Below are positions 1-8,542 of a stretch of DNA of 64,000 nt, piece by piece. The DNA comes from Arthrobacter sp. B0490 (GTDB lineage Bacteria; Actinomycetota; Actinomycetes; Actinomycetales; Micrococcaceae): assembly GCF_002929355.1 (NCBI RefSeq), contig NZ_PJIR01000010.1:42253-106252 (forward strand). The letters are read 5' to 3'. A program made the position numbers and the translations under genes. Numbering within the stretch: position 1 is the first letter of the stretch; every line of letters begins with the position of its first letter. The notes beneath the pieces are model-generated. The model searched no databases. It saw only the letters and a program-made list of their open reading frames with translations, and was not told where the DNA came from.

Positions 1-398
1 GAGACCATGTGGTTGTCGGACTTCTCGGCCATCGACTTGAGCTCGTCCGAGATGCTCCGGATGCCCTCGGTGATCTTCTGCTGCTGCGAGCCCGCCTGGT
101 TCTTGACCTCGGAGGTCACGGTGCCGAGCAGGTTCTTGGCCTGCGTCCCGGCCTCGGCGGCCACGGTCTTCGCCTCCGTAGCGGCGGTTCCGGCGACGTT
201 CTTCGCCGCTTCCTTGCCGTCCTGCCCGACCTGCTTGGCCTGATCCTTGGCGACGGACTTCTTGGAGTCGCCCGAACCGGAGGTGCCGCCGGTGGTTCCC
301 GTGGTGCCGAGCTCGGTGGCTCCGAGGTTCGATGTGGACGACTCGTTGCCGGTCGTGGAGGGAACCAGGGGATCCTTCGGCCAATTCTGCGTAGTCAT
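1..398 (-). CDS. Ala/Lys-rich LEA-like hypothetical protein, cut by window edge
   Basis: The reading frame is open from an ATG at 398 leftward to the window edge, giving 132 codons of an incomplete protein. AGGAAG lies just upstream of the ATG as a ribosome binding site. The first ~45 residues are a flexible Ser/Thr/Gly-rich stretch. The rest is a charged Ala/Lys/Glu/Gln helix, with repeated AAK and EAK patterns and few large hydrophobic residues, resembling LEA-like or apolipoprotein-like stress proteins. I see no enzyme motif or membrane segment. A role in protecting cells under stress or starvation is only inferred from composition and from the manganese catalase nearby. Confidence 0.7.
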   Translation of the reverse strand, partial: MTTQNWPKDPLVPSTTGNESSTSNLGATELGTTGTTGGTSGSGDSKKSVAKDQAKQVGQDGKEAAKNVAGTAATEAKTVAAEAGTQAKNLLGTVTSEVKNQAGSQQQKITEGIRSISDELKSMAEKSDNHMV

Positions 399-679
399 GG
401 TCTTCCTAACGTTGATATTGCCGTTAAAGCGGACGGTCCATCGTGTTCTCGATGCGATGGTCCGGCATCTCGTGCTGGACTTATCACTGAAGCTAAGCAT
501 GCTTACCTTCATTGATGCAAGCTCTTTCGCAAGATTCCGCAACTTCTAAATAAGTAGACTTAGTATCTTCCGAAAATCCTAGGCGGGCTTCTACCGTCGA
601 AGCAAGAGGACCGCACGCGGCCGCTTCCGGAAGAAGCGGGGCCTCACCCGGGCGGACCCGATGTGGGGAGGAACCACCC

Positions 680-1561
680 GTGTTTTTTCACAAGCAGGAG
701 CTTCAGTACAAGGCGACCCCCGACAGGCCCGACGCGATCTACGCGCGGAAGCTGCAGGAGGTCCTCGGGGGCCAGTACGGCGAGATCACGGTTGCGCTGC
801 AGTACAGCTTCCAGGCCTGGAACGCCCATATCCCGGGCAAGTACCGTGACCTGCTGTTCGGGATCGGCGCCGAGGAGATGGGCCACGTCGAGATGCTCGC
901 CATCATGATCGCCCGGCTGCTGGAGAAGGCGCCGCTGGGCATCACGGAGGACTCCCTCCAGGCCGACCCGGCCGTCGCGGCCGTCATCGGCGGCACCGAC
1001 ATGCAGCAGGCCATCGTCGCCGGTGCCGGTGCGCGCGCCGTGGACAGCAACGGCAACCCCTGGCAGGGCAGCTACCTGACCGCCAGCGGTAACCTCCTGG
1101 CGGATTTCACCGCCAATGCCAACGCCGAGATGCAGGGCCGCCTGCAGGTCGCCCGGCTCTACCACATGACCGATGACCACGGGGTGAGGGACATGCTGTC
1201 CTTCCTCCTGGCCCGGGACACCATGCACCAGAACCAGTGGACCGCGGCGGCGCGTGAGCTGCAGGAGTCGACGATGGAGGAGATGCCGGTGCCGAGCAAC
1301 TTCCCGATCAAGAAGGAACTCCGCGCGGTCTCCTACCAGTACCTCAACTTCTCGGACGGCAAGGCGGCATCCGAGGGCAGCTGGGCATCCGGTCCCACGC
1401 CGGACGGCAAGGGCGAATTCACCTACCACGAGGGGCCCACGACGTCCGCGCCGATGGGCCCGCCCACGCATCCGGATTCCCGGTTCTACGGGACCACGGA
1501 GATCCCCAACACCGTCGAGAAGCTCGCCGGTACCGTGCAGGACAAACTGAACCGCGAATAG
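680..1561 (+). CDS. Manganese catalase (KatN-type, di-manganese)
   Basis: This 293-residue protein is a non-haem catalase that turns hydrogen peroxide into water and oxygen at a di-manganese centre. The ligand pattern is complete and spaced as in the Lactobacillus enzyme: E35 in GEITVALQY, E66 and H69 in AEEMGH, E150 in ANAEMQ and H183 in TMHQNQW. The ferritin-like four-helix core takes up about residues 20-200, and the tail after ~215 is polar and Gly/Pro-rich, as usual for the family. The start is GTG at 680, 8 bases after GGGGAGG. A DUF4383 membrane protein follows 24 bases downstream and is probably co-transcribed. Confidence 0.95.
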   Translation: MFFHKQELQYKATPDRPDAIYARKLQEVLGGQYGEITVALQYSFQAWNAHIPGKYRDLLFGIGAEEMGHVEMLAIMIARLLEKAPLGITEDSLQADPAVAAVIGGTDMQQAIVAGAGARAVDSNGNPWQGSYLTASGNLLADFTANANAEMQGRLQVARLYHMTDDHGVRDMLSFLLARDTMHQNQWTAAARELQESTMEEMPVPSNFPIKKELRAVSYQYLNFSDGKAASEGSWASGPTPDGKGEFTYHEGPTTSAPMGPPTHPDSRFYGTTEIPNTVEKLAGTVQDKLNRE

Positions 1562-1585
1562 CGGCCCGGAAAGAAGGAGAGTCTG

Positions 1586-2047
1586 ATGGCAGATACGGAC
1601 GATCGGACGGCGGATGGCCGCCGGACGACCCTGCAGCGCGCCGCGCAGGCGGTGGGCGTCGTGTTCCTGCTCGTCGGGATCCTGGGGTTCATCCCCGGGA
1701 TCACCTCGGACTACGACACGATGAAGTTCGCCGGACACGAGTCGGAGGCGAAGCTCCTGGGTATCTTCCAGGTCTCGATCCTGCACAATATCGTCCACCT
1801 GCTGTTCGGCATCGCCGGCCTCGCGATGGCGAAGACCGTGTCGGGGTCGCGCACATACCTCCTGGGCGGAGGCGTCATCTACCTCGTCCTGTGGATCTAC
1901 GGCCTCGTCATCGGCCAGGACTCGGCTGCCAACGTCGTCCCGGTGAACAGCGCCGACAACTGGCTGCACCTCGTCCTCGGCGTCGGCATGATCGGGCTCG
2001 CCCTGGCACTGAGCCGCGGCGCCCGCGACAGGGCCGGACGCGCCTAG
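1586..2047 (+). CDS. DUF4383 four-helix membrane protein
   Basis: This 153-residue protein has a charged N-terminus and four predicted membrane segments (about 20-40, 62-82, 88-112, 124-142). It fits the DUF4383 family, whose members have a conserved HNIVHLLFGIAGL-type motif near the second helix. AAGGAG precedes the ATG. It lies 24 bases behind the manganese catalase gene and probably shares its transcript. The biochemical role of DUF4383 is unknown, and the link to oxidative stress is only by position. Confidence 0.85.
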   Translation: MADTDDRTADGRRTTLQRAAQAVGVVFLLVGILGFIPGITSDYDTMKFAGHESEAKLLGIFQVSILHNIVHLLFGIAGLAMAKTVSGSRTYLLGGGVIYLVLWIYGLVIGQDSAANVVPVNSADNWLHLVLGVGMIGLALALSRGARDRAGRA

Positions 2048-2247
2048 GCGCGGCACGCTCCCGGACGCTGGATCCCGTCCCGGACCCCCATTCCGGGAGC
2101 ATCGCCGACGATGCCGGACCGCAGGCCCCCCGGGTACGAGCGGGCCGGCGTCGTCGTGCCGTCCCGGTCCGCGTCATGTCGGAGAAGGGAAGTACGCTTG
2201 GTTTCGATGCCCGGCCCAGCGGGTCGAACCGACAGAAGAGGTCCCTG

Positions 2248-3282
2248 ATGAAGCAACCCTCACCGCGCGGCGACGCCAGCGCACTGCTCCTGGCCGTGAT
2301 CGGCGAGACCGTCGCGTCGCAGGAGGAATCCCTCTCCCGGCTCGATGCCGTCGTCGAGGCATCGCTGGCCCGCACGCCGGACATCCTGCACGACGAGGAC
2401 CTCCAGCTCACCCTGTTCTGCCTGTACGAGCTGCACTACAGCGGAATCGACGAGGCGGGCGACGACTGGGAGTGGAATCCCCACCTGCTGGGTGTGCGGC
2501 AGCGCATCGAGGCGGCCTTCGAGGCCGGGGTTCGCGCCGCAACGGTCGTCGGGACGCTGCCGGCCGCCACCAGCGAGGCGGTCTGCGCCGAGTTGTTCCG
2601 CCTGACCGGTGAGGACTCCGGTCCGAGCATGTCCCGCTTCGTGGCGAAGTCGGCATCGCACGACCAGCTGCGCGAGTTCCTCGTGCACAGATCCGTCTCC
2701 CAGCTCAGGGAGGCCGATCCCCATACCTGGGCCATCCCCCGCCTGACGGGGAGGGCGAAGGCGGCGCTGGTGGAGATCCAGGCCGACGAGTACGGCAACG
2801 GCCTGCTGCCGCGCATGCATTCGGTCCTCTTCGCCCGCACGATGCGCGAGCTGGGGATGGACGACACCTATGGCGCCTATCTCGACGCTGCGCCGGCCAT
2901 CACGCTCGCCTCCAACAACCTGATGTCCCTCTTCGGGCTCAACCGCCGGCTGCGCGGTGCGATCGTGGGGCACCTCGCCGCCTACGAGATGACGTCCTCC
3001 CAGCCCAACCGGCTGTACTCGCGGGGCTTCACGCGTCACGGGTACGGCGAGGACGCCACCGGATACTTCGACGAGCACGTCGAGGCCGACGCCGTCCACG
3101 AGCAGATCGCCGGCCGCGACATGGCGGGCGGGCTCGTCGAGTCCGATCCGCACCTCCTGGGGGACGTCCTGTTCGGCGCGGCGGCGGCCCTCGCCGTCGG
3201 CTCCCTCATGACGGTCCACATCATGGATGCGTGGGAAGAGGATCGCTCGTCCCTGCGCACCGCCGGGGCGATGGCCTCGTGA
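2248..3282 (+). CDS. Iron-containing redox enzyme, haem-oxygenase-like fold
   Basis: This 344-residue protein belongs to the 'iron-containing redox enzyme' group of the haem-oxygenase-like di-metal oxidases (HDO). Candidate metal ligands are E181 (DEYG), H191 (MHS), E247 (AYEMTS), H277 (DEHVEADAVHE), D281 and H284, all in the C-terminal helical half; the N-terminal half is a less conserved helical region. The ATG at 2248 follows AGAGG by 6 bases. An in-frame ATG at 2176 is possible but has a poorer signal. The stop codon overlaps the start of a CDGSH iron-sulfur gene (GTGA), so the two are translationally coupled and the small protein is a plausible electron donor. The substrate is unknown. 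Confidence 0.85.
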   Translation: MKQPSPRGDASALLLAVIGETVASQEESLSRLDAVVEASLARTPDILHDEDLQLTLFCLYELHYSGIDEAGDDWEWNPHLLGVRQRIEAAFEAGVRAATVVGTLPAATSEAVCAELFRLTGEDSGPSMSRFVAKSASHDQLREFLVHRSVSQLREADPHTWAIPRLTGRAKAALVEIQADEYGNGLLPRMHSVLFARTMRELGMDDTYGAYLDAAPAITLASNNLMSLFGLNRRLRGAIVGHLAAYEMTSSQPNRLYSRGFTRHGYGEDATGYFDEHVEADAVHEQIAGRDMAGGLVESDPHLLGDVLFGAAAALAVGSLMTVHIMDAWEEDRSSLRTAGAMAS

Positions 3283-3548
3283 GTGCCGATGCCCTCGACG
3301 GGGTGGGCGGCGGAGCAGCTCCCGTCCCGGCGCACCCGCTGAACTCGGGCGACGCCGCTCCCGTCTCCGTCGTCGCCTGCCCCGACGGCCCGCTGCTGAT
3401 CCGCGGAGACTTCCAGCTCGTCGGCGCCGACGGCAGCGAACTGCCCCGCACGCGCCGCACCGTGGCCCTGTGCCGCTGCGGAGCGTCGGTCCTGAAACCG
3501 TACTGCGACGGCTCGCACAAGCTCATCGGGTTCCGCTCGGACCCCTGA
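3279..3548 (+). CDS. CDGSH iron-sulfur domain protein
   Basis: This 89-residue protein carries one complete CDGSH [2Fe-2S] motif near the C-terminus: C65-R-C67, then C76-D-G-S-H80, with the conserved P74. Three cysteines and one histidine would hold the cluster. It starts at a GTG whose bases overlap the TGA of the upstream di-iron oxidase gene. The first 30 residues are Pro/Ala-rich and probably disordered. CDGSH proteins transfer electrons or clusters. The overlap suggests it serves the upstream enzyme, which is inference. Confidence 0.88.
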   Translation: MSADALDGVGGGAAPVPAHPLNSGDAAPVSVVACPDGPLLIRGDFQLVGADGSELPRTRRTVALCRCGASVLKPYCDGSHKLIGFRSDP

Positions 3549-3605
3549 GGACACGACGACGGCGGGCGACACCTTCCCGGGCACTCCGGCGAACCAGGAG
3601 ACCAC

Positions 3606-4361
3606 ATGGCAATCGACCTCAACAGCGACGTAGGGGAGTCCTTCGGCAACTGGACCTTCGGCGACGACGCGGGCATCATCGCCTCGGTCTCGAGCGCGAA
3701 CGTGGCCTGCGGGTTCCACGCGGGTGATCCGGCGGGCATCCGCGCAACCTGCGCCGCAGCCGCGGCCGCCGGCGTCACGGTCGGCGCGCACCCCGGGTAC
3801 CGGGACCTTGCGGGATTCGGCCGGCGGTTCATCGACATCGAGCCCGGCGAGCTTACCGACGACGTCGTCTACCAGATCGGCGCACTCCAGGCCCTGGCCC
3901 GCGCGGCGGGAACGACCGTGAAGTACGTGAAGCCCCACGGCGCGCTGTACAACACGATCGCGGTCCACGAGCGCCAGGCCCGCGCCGTCGTCCGGGCGGT
4001 CCACGAGGTCGACGGCACACTGCCGCTGCTGGTGCTGCCCGGCACCGTGATCGAGGCCGAGGCGCGCGCCACAGGGCTCCGGACCGTGGTGGAGGCCTTC
4101 GCCGACCGCGCCTACCAGCCCGACGGCGCCCTCGTGCCGCGGCGGGAGCCCGGCGCCGTCCTGCACGCGGAGTCCGACGTCGTCGAGCACGTCCTGCGCA
4201 TCGCGACGGCCGGAGAGGTGGTGGCGGTCGACGGGTCCCGCATCCGCATCGCCGCCGAGAGCATCTGCGTGCACGGCGACACCCCGGGGGCTGTCGGAAT
4301 GGCTGCGGCGGTGCGCCGGGCCCTGGCGTCCGCCGGCGTGGACGTCGGTGCCTTCGCCTGA
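3606..4361 (+). CDS. pxpA: 5-oxoprolinase subunit A (LamB/YcsF family)
   Basis: This 251-residue protein matches the LamB/YcsF family. The family-typical NSDVGESFG is at the N-terminus, followed by [11 protein letters not shown] and KPHGALYN. PxpA works with PxpB and PxpC to cleave 5-oxoproline (pyroglutamate) to glutamate in an ATP-dependent reaction in the cytosol, removing a damage product of glutamine and glutathione. CAGGAG lies a few bases before the ATG. The 3' end overlaps by 14 bases the GTG of the next gene, a fused PxpB-PxpC, so all three subunits are made from two coupled genes. Confidence 0.93.
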   Translation: MAIDLNSDVGESFGNWTFGDDAGIIASVSSANVACGFHAGDPAGIRATCAAAAAAGVTVGAHPGYRDLAGFGRRFIDIEPGELTDDVVYQIGALQALARAAGTTVKYVKPHGALYNTIAVHERQARAVVRAVHEVDGTLPLLVLPGTVIEAEARATGLRTVVEAFADRAYQPDGALVPRREPGAVLHAESDVVEHVLRIATAGEVVAVDGSRIRIAAESICVHGDTPGAVGMAAAVRRALASAGVDVGAFA

Positions 4362-5985
4362 CGCCGCCGCTCCGGGCGGCAGGCACGCCCCGGGTGGCAT
4401 CCCGCTGCGGCCGGTCGGCGATCGTGCCCTGCTCGTCGAGCTGCCCGGCCTGCCGGAAGTGCTCAGCCTGCAGGCACAGCTGCGGGAGCACCCGGTCGAC
4501 GGGCAGGTGGACGTGGTGCCGGCCGCGACGACGGTCCTCGTCACGGTCGAGGACGCCCGCCGGCTCCCCGCCCTCGCTGCCCGGCTCCGCACGATCGACC
4601 TGTCCGAGCCCGCCGGGCAGGACGACACGCTCATCACCATCGAGGTGCAGTACGACGGCGCCGACCTGGCCGAGGTCGCGGAGCGGACGGGGATGAGTGG
4701 GGACGCCGTGGTCGCGGCCCACACGGGCACGCCCTGGGTCGCCGCCTTCGGGGGCTTCGCGCCGGGCTTCACCTACCTGACGGGTGGCGATCCGCGCCTC
4801 GCTGTCCCCCGGCGCGACTCCCCCCGCACGGCCGTCCCGGCCGGGTCCGTGGCACTTGCGGGGCCGTTCTCGGCGGTCTACCCGCGGCAGTCACCCGGAG
4901 GCTGGCAGCTGATCGGGCGGACCGACGCGGTCCTGTGGGACATCCGCCGGAGCGGGCCCGCGCTGATCGGTCCCGGCAACAGGGTCCGCTTCACCGCGGT
5001 GCGCGAGCTCGTCGACATCCCACCACGCACGCTCCCCGGTCCGCCTGCCGCTCCCGCTCCCGTGACAGTTCCCGTGCCCGCTCCCCTGCTCCCTGGAAGG
5101 GGTGTGACGCCGACGCCCCCGGGGCTGACCGTCGTCCGGCCCGGCCTCTACAGCACGCTGCAGGACCTGGGCCGGCCCGGCCTCATGGCCCTGGGCGTCG
5201 CGGGGGCGGGTGCGCTGGACCGCGCAGCCCTGCGGCAGGCCAACAGGCTGGTGGGCAACGCACCCGGATGCGCCGTGATCGAGAGCCTCAACGGCGGTCT
5301 GGTGCTCGCCGCGGAGGAGGACCAGGTGCTGGCGGTCACCGGCGCCGACGTCGGGCTGACCGTCTCCCCACCCGACGGCGGGGAGCGCGGGCCCGCCCTC
5401 TGCGCTCCGTTCCTCCTGCGGGCCGGTGAGGTGCTGCGGCAGTCGCCCCCGGTGTCGGGGCTGCGCACCTACACGGCCGTGCGCGGCGGGTTCGAGGCCG
5501 GGGAGGTGCTGGGCAGCCGGTCCACCGATTCGATGTCGGGGCTCGGGCCGCCCGCCCTCACGGCCGGCACGCATCTGGCAGTGGGCCGGCCGGCGCGGGG
5601 ATCGACGGTCGGGAACCCCGAGGAGCCGAGGCCGACCGCGGGGCCCGAGGTGCTGCGCGTCATCCCCGGTCCGCGCGACGACTGGTTCGACGACGGACCG
5701 GCCCGCCTGTACGGGACGGACTGGACGGTGACGGCCCGGTCCAACAGGATCGGCCTCCGCCTCGACGGGCCGGCCCTCGTCCGGGCCCGGGACGGTGAGC
5801 TTCCGAGCGAAGGTACGGTGCGCGGCGCGCTGCAGGTCCCGCCGTCGGGCCTGCCGGTGCTGTTCCTCGCCGATCATCCGGTCACGGGTGGGTACCCGGT
5901 GATCGCCGTCGTGGTAGCCGCGGACCTCGACAGGGCAGCGCAGCTCGCACCGGGATCCACGGTGCGGTTCCGCGTCGGACCCTAG
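4348..5985 (+). CDS. Fused 5-oxoprolinase subunits B and C (PxpB-PxpC)
   Basis: The 545-residue protein has two domains that are separate genes (pxpB and pxpC, alias kipI and kipA) in Bacillus and E. coli. Residues ~20-230 are the PxpB/allophanate hydrolase subunit 1 part, with GDRALLVE and the [11 protein letters not shown] motif. After a Pro-rich linker (~233-255), residues ~258-545 are the PxpC/biotin-dependent carboxyltransferase-like part, with [13 protein letters not shown] and [17 protein letters not shown]. With PxpA it completes ATP-dependent 5-oxoprolinase. The GTG at 4348 lies inside the pxpA end, consistent with coupling. The stop shares a CTAG with the stop of a small gene on the other strand. 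Confidence 0.92.
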   Translation: MPSPDAAAPGGRHAPGGIPLRPVGDRALLVELPGLPEVLSLQAQLREHPVDGQVDVVPAATTVLVTVEDARRLPALAARLRTIDLSEPAGQDDTLITIEVQYDGADLAEVAERTGMSGDAVVAAHTGTPWVAAFGGFAPGFTYLTGGDPRLAVPRRDSPRTAVPAGSVALAGPFSAVYPRQSPGGWQLIGRTDAVLWDIRRSGPALIGPGNRVRFTAVRELVDIPPRTLPGPPAAPAPVTVPVPAPLLPGRGVTPTPPGLTVVRPGLYSTLQDLGRPGLMALGVAGAGALDRAALRQANRLVGNAPGCAVIESLNGGLVLAAEEDQVLAVTGADVGLTVSPPDGGERGPALCAPFLLRAGEVLRQSPPVSGLRTYTAVRGGFEAGEVLGSRSTDSMSGLGPPALTAGTHLAVGRPARGSTVGNPEEPRPTAGPEVLRVIPGPRDDWFDDGPARLYGTDWTVTARSNRIGLRLDGPALVRARDGELPSEGTVRGALQVPPSGLPVLFLADHPVTGGYPVIAVVVAADLDRAAQLAPGSTVRFRVGP

Positions 5986-6155
5986 CGCCCGATCGCCTGG
6001 TGCCCGAGCCGGTACAGCAGTACGTCGAAGGCGGCGCGCCGGTACTGTTCACGCGCCCGTGCCGAGGGGAAGGCGTCCAGGATCCGGAGCGCGCGTCGCT
6101 CCCGCTCCTCCAGGGCGAGGAGCTCGTTCTCCACGAAGGACGTGCGCGAGGTCAC
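5982..6155 (-). CDS. Small conserved-looking helical protein
   Basis: A 57-residue protein from GTG 6155, made of charged amphipathic helices (ENELLALEERERRALRIL, then AREQYRRAAFDVLLYRLG). GGGA six bases before the GTG is a weak ribosome binding site, and a TAGACT box at 6202-6197 on this strand could serve as its -10. Its stop codon overlaps that of pxpBC. I do not recognise a family, and no catalytic motif or membrane segment is visible. Composition and the promoter-like box favour a real gene, but it is short. Confidence 0.45.
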   Translation of the reverse strand: MTSRTSFVENELLALEERERRALRILDAFPSARAREQYRRAAFDVLLYRLGHQAIGR

Positions 6156-6196
6156 TGCCGGTCCCGTCGATGTCGGTAGTGGGGCTTCTGCGGGCC

Positions 6197-6202
6197 AGTC
6201 TA
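6197..6202 (-). promoter_or_regulatory. Candidate -10 box (TAGACT) for the small gene ending at 5982
   Basis: TAGACT on the minus strand fits the actinobacterial TANNNT -10 consensus and would give a leader of about 35 bases. No good -35 is visible. Confidence 0.35.
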
Positions 6203-6312
6203 GAACGCCCTGATCCGGGAGAGCAGTGCACCTGAAGTTTCGCGGGCGGAAATGCTGCCGAAACCGCCGCTGCGTAACGTGGACCAGCAGACCACTTCCA
6301 TAGGAGGCTGCG

Positions 6313-6687
6313 ATGCAGACGCTGAGGGTCAGATACGTCCCCTGGACCAATCCGGTGGCCGTCGGGCTGCGTGAGGCGCTGCGTGCGGAGACCGACCGCG
6401 GCCAGTCGCCCGCACCCCTGCCGGCAGCGGCCGACGACGGAGCCGGTATCGCCGTCTTCCTCATCGCCTACGAGCTGGCCACGGGACAGCCCGTCGGCTG
6501 TGGCGGCCTGCGACTCCTCGATGCGACCCGCGCCGACGTCGACTCCGTCTATGTCCTGCCGTACGCCCGTTGGTCCGGCGTCTCACAGGCCATCACGGAG
6601 GAGCTGGCGTCCTGGGCACGGGCGCACGGCATCGCCGCGGTGGGTCCGAGTGGCGCCCTCGAGCGGCTGGGCGCCCTGCGGCTCTAG
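6313..6687 (+). CDS. GNAT-like N-acetyltransferase, short form
   Basis: This 124-residue protein resembles small GNAT acetyltransferases. It has the beta-strand IAVFLIAYELATGQPVGCGGLR, typical of the GNAT core, then VDSVYVLPYARWSGVSQAI, where motif A should bind acetyl-CoA, and an Ala-rich helix. The canonical Q/RxxGxG/A pyrophosphate loop is not clear and the C-terminal strands are short, so it may be divergent or degenerate. AGGAGG precedes the ATG by 5 bases, and TAACGT at 6275-6280 could be a -10 box. The substrate is unknown. A strong hairpin follows. Confidence 0.65.
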   Translation: MQTLRVRYVPWTNPVAVGLREALRAETDRGQSPAPLPAAADDGAGIAVFLIAYELATGQPVGCGGLRLLDATRADVDSVYVLPYARWSGVSQAITEELASWARAHGIAAVGPSGALERLGALRL

Positions 6688-6724
6688 CACGGGACGGGCC
6701 GGAGGCCCGCACCCGGACGCAGAA

Positions 6725-6756
6725 GACCGCCCGACGTCTCCGGACGTCGGGCGGTC
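6725..6756. terminator. Bidirectional hairpin terminator between GNAT gene and amt
   Basis: A perfect 14-bp stem (6725-6738 with 6743-6756) and a TCCG tetraloop lie between two convergent genes. Position and perfection fit a shared rho-independent-type terminator, although the T-tract is weak, as is common in high-GC actinobacteria. Confidence 0.85.
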
Positions 6757-6776
6757 CTCTGGGGGAGCGCTGAGGG

Positions 6777-8063
6777 CTACTTGCGGGGCGCTCCGAGGTC
6801 CACGGGGTCCTCGTCGGTCAGGTAGGCGAACTCGGAGTGGGCGGCGATGTCGATACCGCGCAGTTCGTCCTCCTCTTCGATCCGGAGGCCGATGGTCCGC
6901 TGGATGACCTGGGCGATCACCCAGGTGACCACGAAGGAGTACGCGAGCACGGCGACCGTCGCGAGCGACTGGATGCCGAGCAGTTCGAACCCGCCGCCGT
7001 AGAACAGGCCTGCCACGCCGTTCGGTGCGTCCGGCGTGGCGAAGAAACCGATGAGCAGTGTGCCCAGGATGCCGCCGATCAGGTGGACGCCGACGACGTC
7101 GAGCGAATCGTCGAAGCCGAGCCGGAACTTGAGTTCGATCGCCAGCGAGCAGACGGCTCCGGCGATCGCGCCGATGGCCAGGGCGCCCATGGGACTGACG
7201 GCCCCGCAGGCCGGGGTGATGGCGACGAGTGCTGAGATGAGGCCGGAGGCCGCACCCATGCTCGTGGCGGCCCCGTTGCGGACCCGCTCCACGAGGGCCC
7301 AGGCGAGCAGTCCGGCCGCGGCGGCCACCGCGGTGTTGAGGAACACCACGGACGCGGCCTGCCCTGCGGACAGGGCCGACCCTGCGTTGAAGCCGAACCA
7401 GCCCACCCACAGCAGGCCCGCACCGACGAGGACGAGCGGCCGGCTGTGGGGTTTGGCGTGGTCCACCTTGGGCCAGCCGTGGCTGCGACCGAGCACGAGG
7501 GAGAGGGCGAGTGCTGCGATGCCGGCGTTCATGTGCACGGCCAGGCCACCGGCGAAGTCGACGGCACCCAGGTTGTTGACGATCCACCCGCCGACCACCG
7601 ACCCGTCCTCGGAGGTGAAGGCGAAGACCCAGTGGGCGACCGGGAAGTACACCAGGGTGGCCCAGACGCCCGCGAAGATCATCCATGCACCGAACTTCAT
7701 CCGGCCCGCCGCGGCGCCGGCCACGAGTGCCGTCGTGACGCAGGCGAAGAAGAGCTGGAAGCCCGCGAAGAGGATGGGCGGGATCGAGGCGGCCTGGTCC
7801 TCGGCGAGCAGCTGGCCCATGCCGGCGTATTCGGCGACATTCCCGATCAGCCCGAGCCCGCCCACCGAGTTGCCGAAGGCCATCGAGTAGCCGAACATGG
7901 CCCACAACACCGCGACGAGGCTTGCACCGCCGAAGCACATCATCATCATGTTGAGGATGCGGCGGGAGCCCACCATTCCTCCGTAGAACAGGGCCAGGGC
8001 CGGGATCATCAGACAGACGAGCGCGGAGCTGGCGAGAATCCAGGCGACGTTTCCAGAGTCCAT
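6777..8063 (-). CDS. amt: Ammonium transporter (Amt)
   Basis: A 428-residue, 11-helix channel of the Amt/MEP/Rh family that takes up ammonium across the cell membrane. Visible hallmarks are ALFYGGMVG in the first helix, the DFAGGLAVHMNAGIAAL segment with the first pore histidine, GWFGFNAGSAL, and HLIGGILGTLLIGFF with the second pore histidine. The ~35-residue cytosolic tail, from EEEDELRGIDIAAHSE on, holds the glycine-containing switch region. The ATG at 8063 follows AAAGGA; upstream in-frame starts lack a ribosome binding site. No glnK or glnD gene is next to it in this window. Confidence 0.95.
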   Translation of the reverse strand: MDSGNVAWILASSALVCLMIPALALFYGGMVGSRRILNMMMMCFGGASLVAVLWAMFGYSMAFGNSVGGLGLIGNVAEYAGMGQLLAEDQAASIPPILFAGFQLFFACVTTALVAGAAAGRMKFGAWMIFAGVWATLVYFPVAHWVFAFTSEDGSVVGGWIVNNLGAVDFAGGLAVHMNAGIAALALSLVLGRSHGWPKVDHAKPHSRPLVLVGAGLLWVGWFGFNAGSALSAGQAASVVFLNTAVAAAAGLLAWALVERVRNGAATSMGAASGLISALVAITPACGAVSPMGALAIGAIAGAVCSLAIELKFRLGFDDSLDVVGVHLIGGILGTLLIGFFATPDAPNGVAGLFYGGGFELLGIQSLATVAVLAYSFVVTWVIAQVIQRTIGLRIEEEDELRGIDIAAHSEFAYLTDEDPVDLGAPRK

Positions 8064-8235
8064 GGGAAGTCCTTTTCCGTGATGGCGCCTGCGCGTGCCG
8101 GACGGGACTGAGCCGGGGCTGCACCTGGTGGGGTGCTGGACCGGGTATGGCACGCAGCGCTGAGTCATGGTAGGCAGCGCCACGTTTCGGCATCCGGCGG
8201 GCGCCGTTAACTCTGGGTTACGCGGTGTCCCAGCC

Positions 8236-8532
8236 CTAGCCCCCGGCGACGGACTGGATGATCATGACGGTCGCGCCCGCCGGGACCGGCGTGCCGAGAC
8301 CGTCCAGCCGACGCACGTCCTCACCGTCCACGTAGATGTTCACGTAGCGCCTCAGCGCACCGGTCTCCTCGCGGATGCGCTGCTCGAGCAGGGGACGCCC
8401 CTCACCCAGGCTGTCCAGCAGCGAGGCCACGTCGCCGGGGCCGGGCAGGCTCATGCTGACCTCGCTCAGCCCGCCGAGGTAGGGGCGGAGAAGCGTCGGG
8501 ATCAGGACGGTCACGGGGCTCGTCGCGGTCAC
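8236..8532 (-). CDS. MoaD/ThiS-like ubiquitin-fold sulfur carrier protein
   Basis: A 98-residue beta-grasp protein ending in VMIIQSVAGG. The C-terminal Gly-Gly is what E1-like enzymes adenylate and thiocarboxylate in ThiS and MoaD. The GTG at 8532 lies 10 bases behind the stop of the Asp-box propeller gene, so the two form one operon. No moaE, thiG or E1-like gene is near, so it probably is not the main thiamine or molybdopterin carrier. What it carries sulfur to, or whether it tags the propeller protein, cannot be read here. Confidence 0.85.
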   Translation of the reverse strand: MTATSPVTVLIPTLLRPYLGGLSEVSMSLPGPGDVASLLDSLGEGRPLLEQRIREETGALRRYVNIYVDGEDVRRLDGLGTPVPAGATVMIIQSVAGG

Positions 8533-8542
8533 GGGATGCCGT

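Noticed and set aside
644..2056. A 470-codon frame antisense to the manganese catalase and DUF4383 genes
   Set aside because: Shadow frame; both plus-strand genes have ribosome binding sites and clear families.
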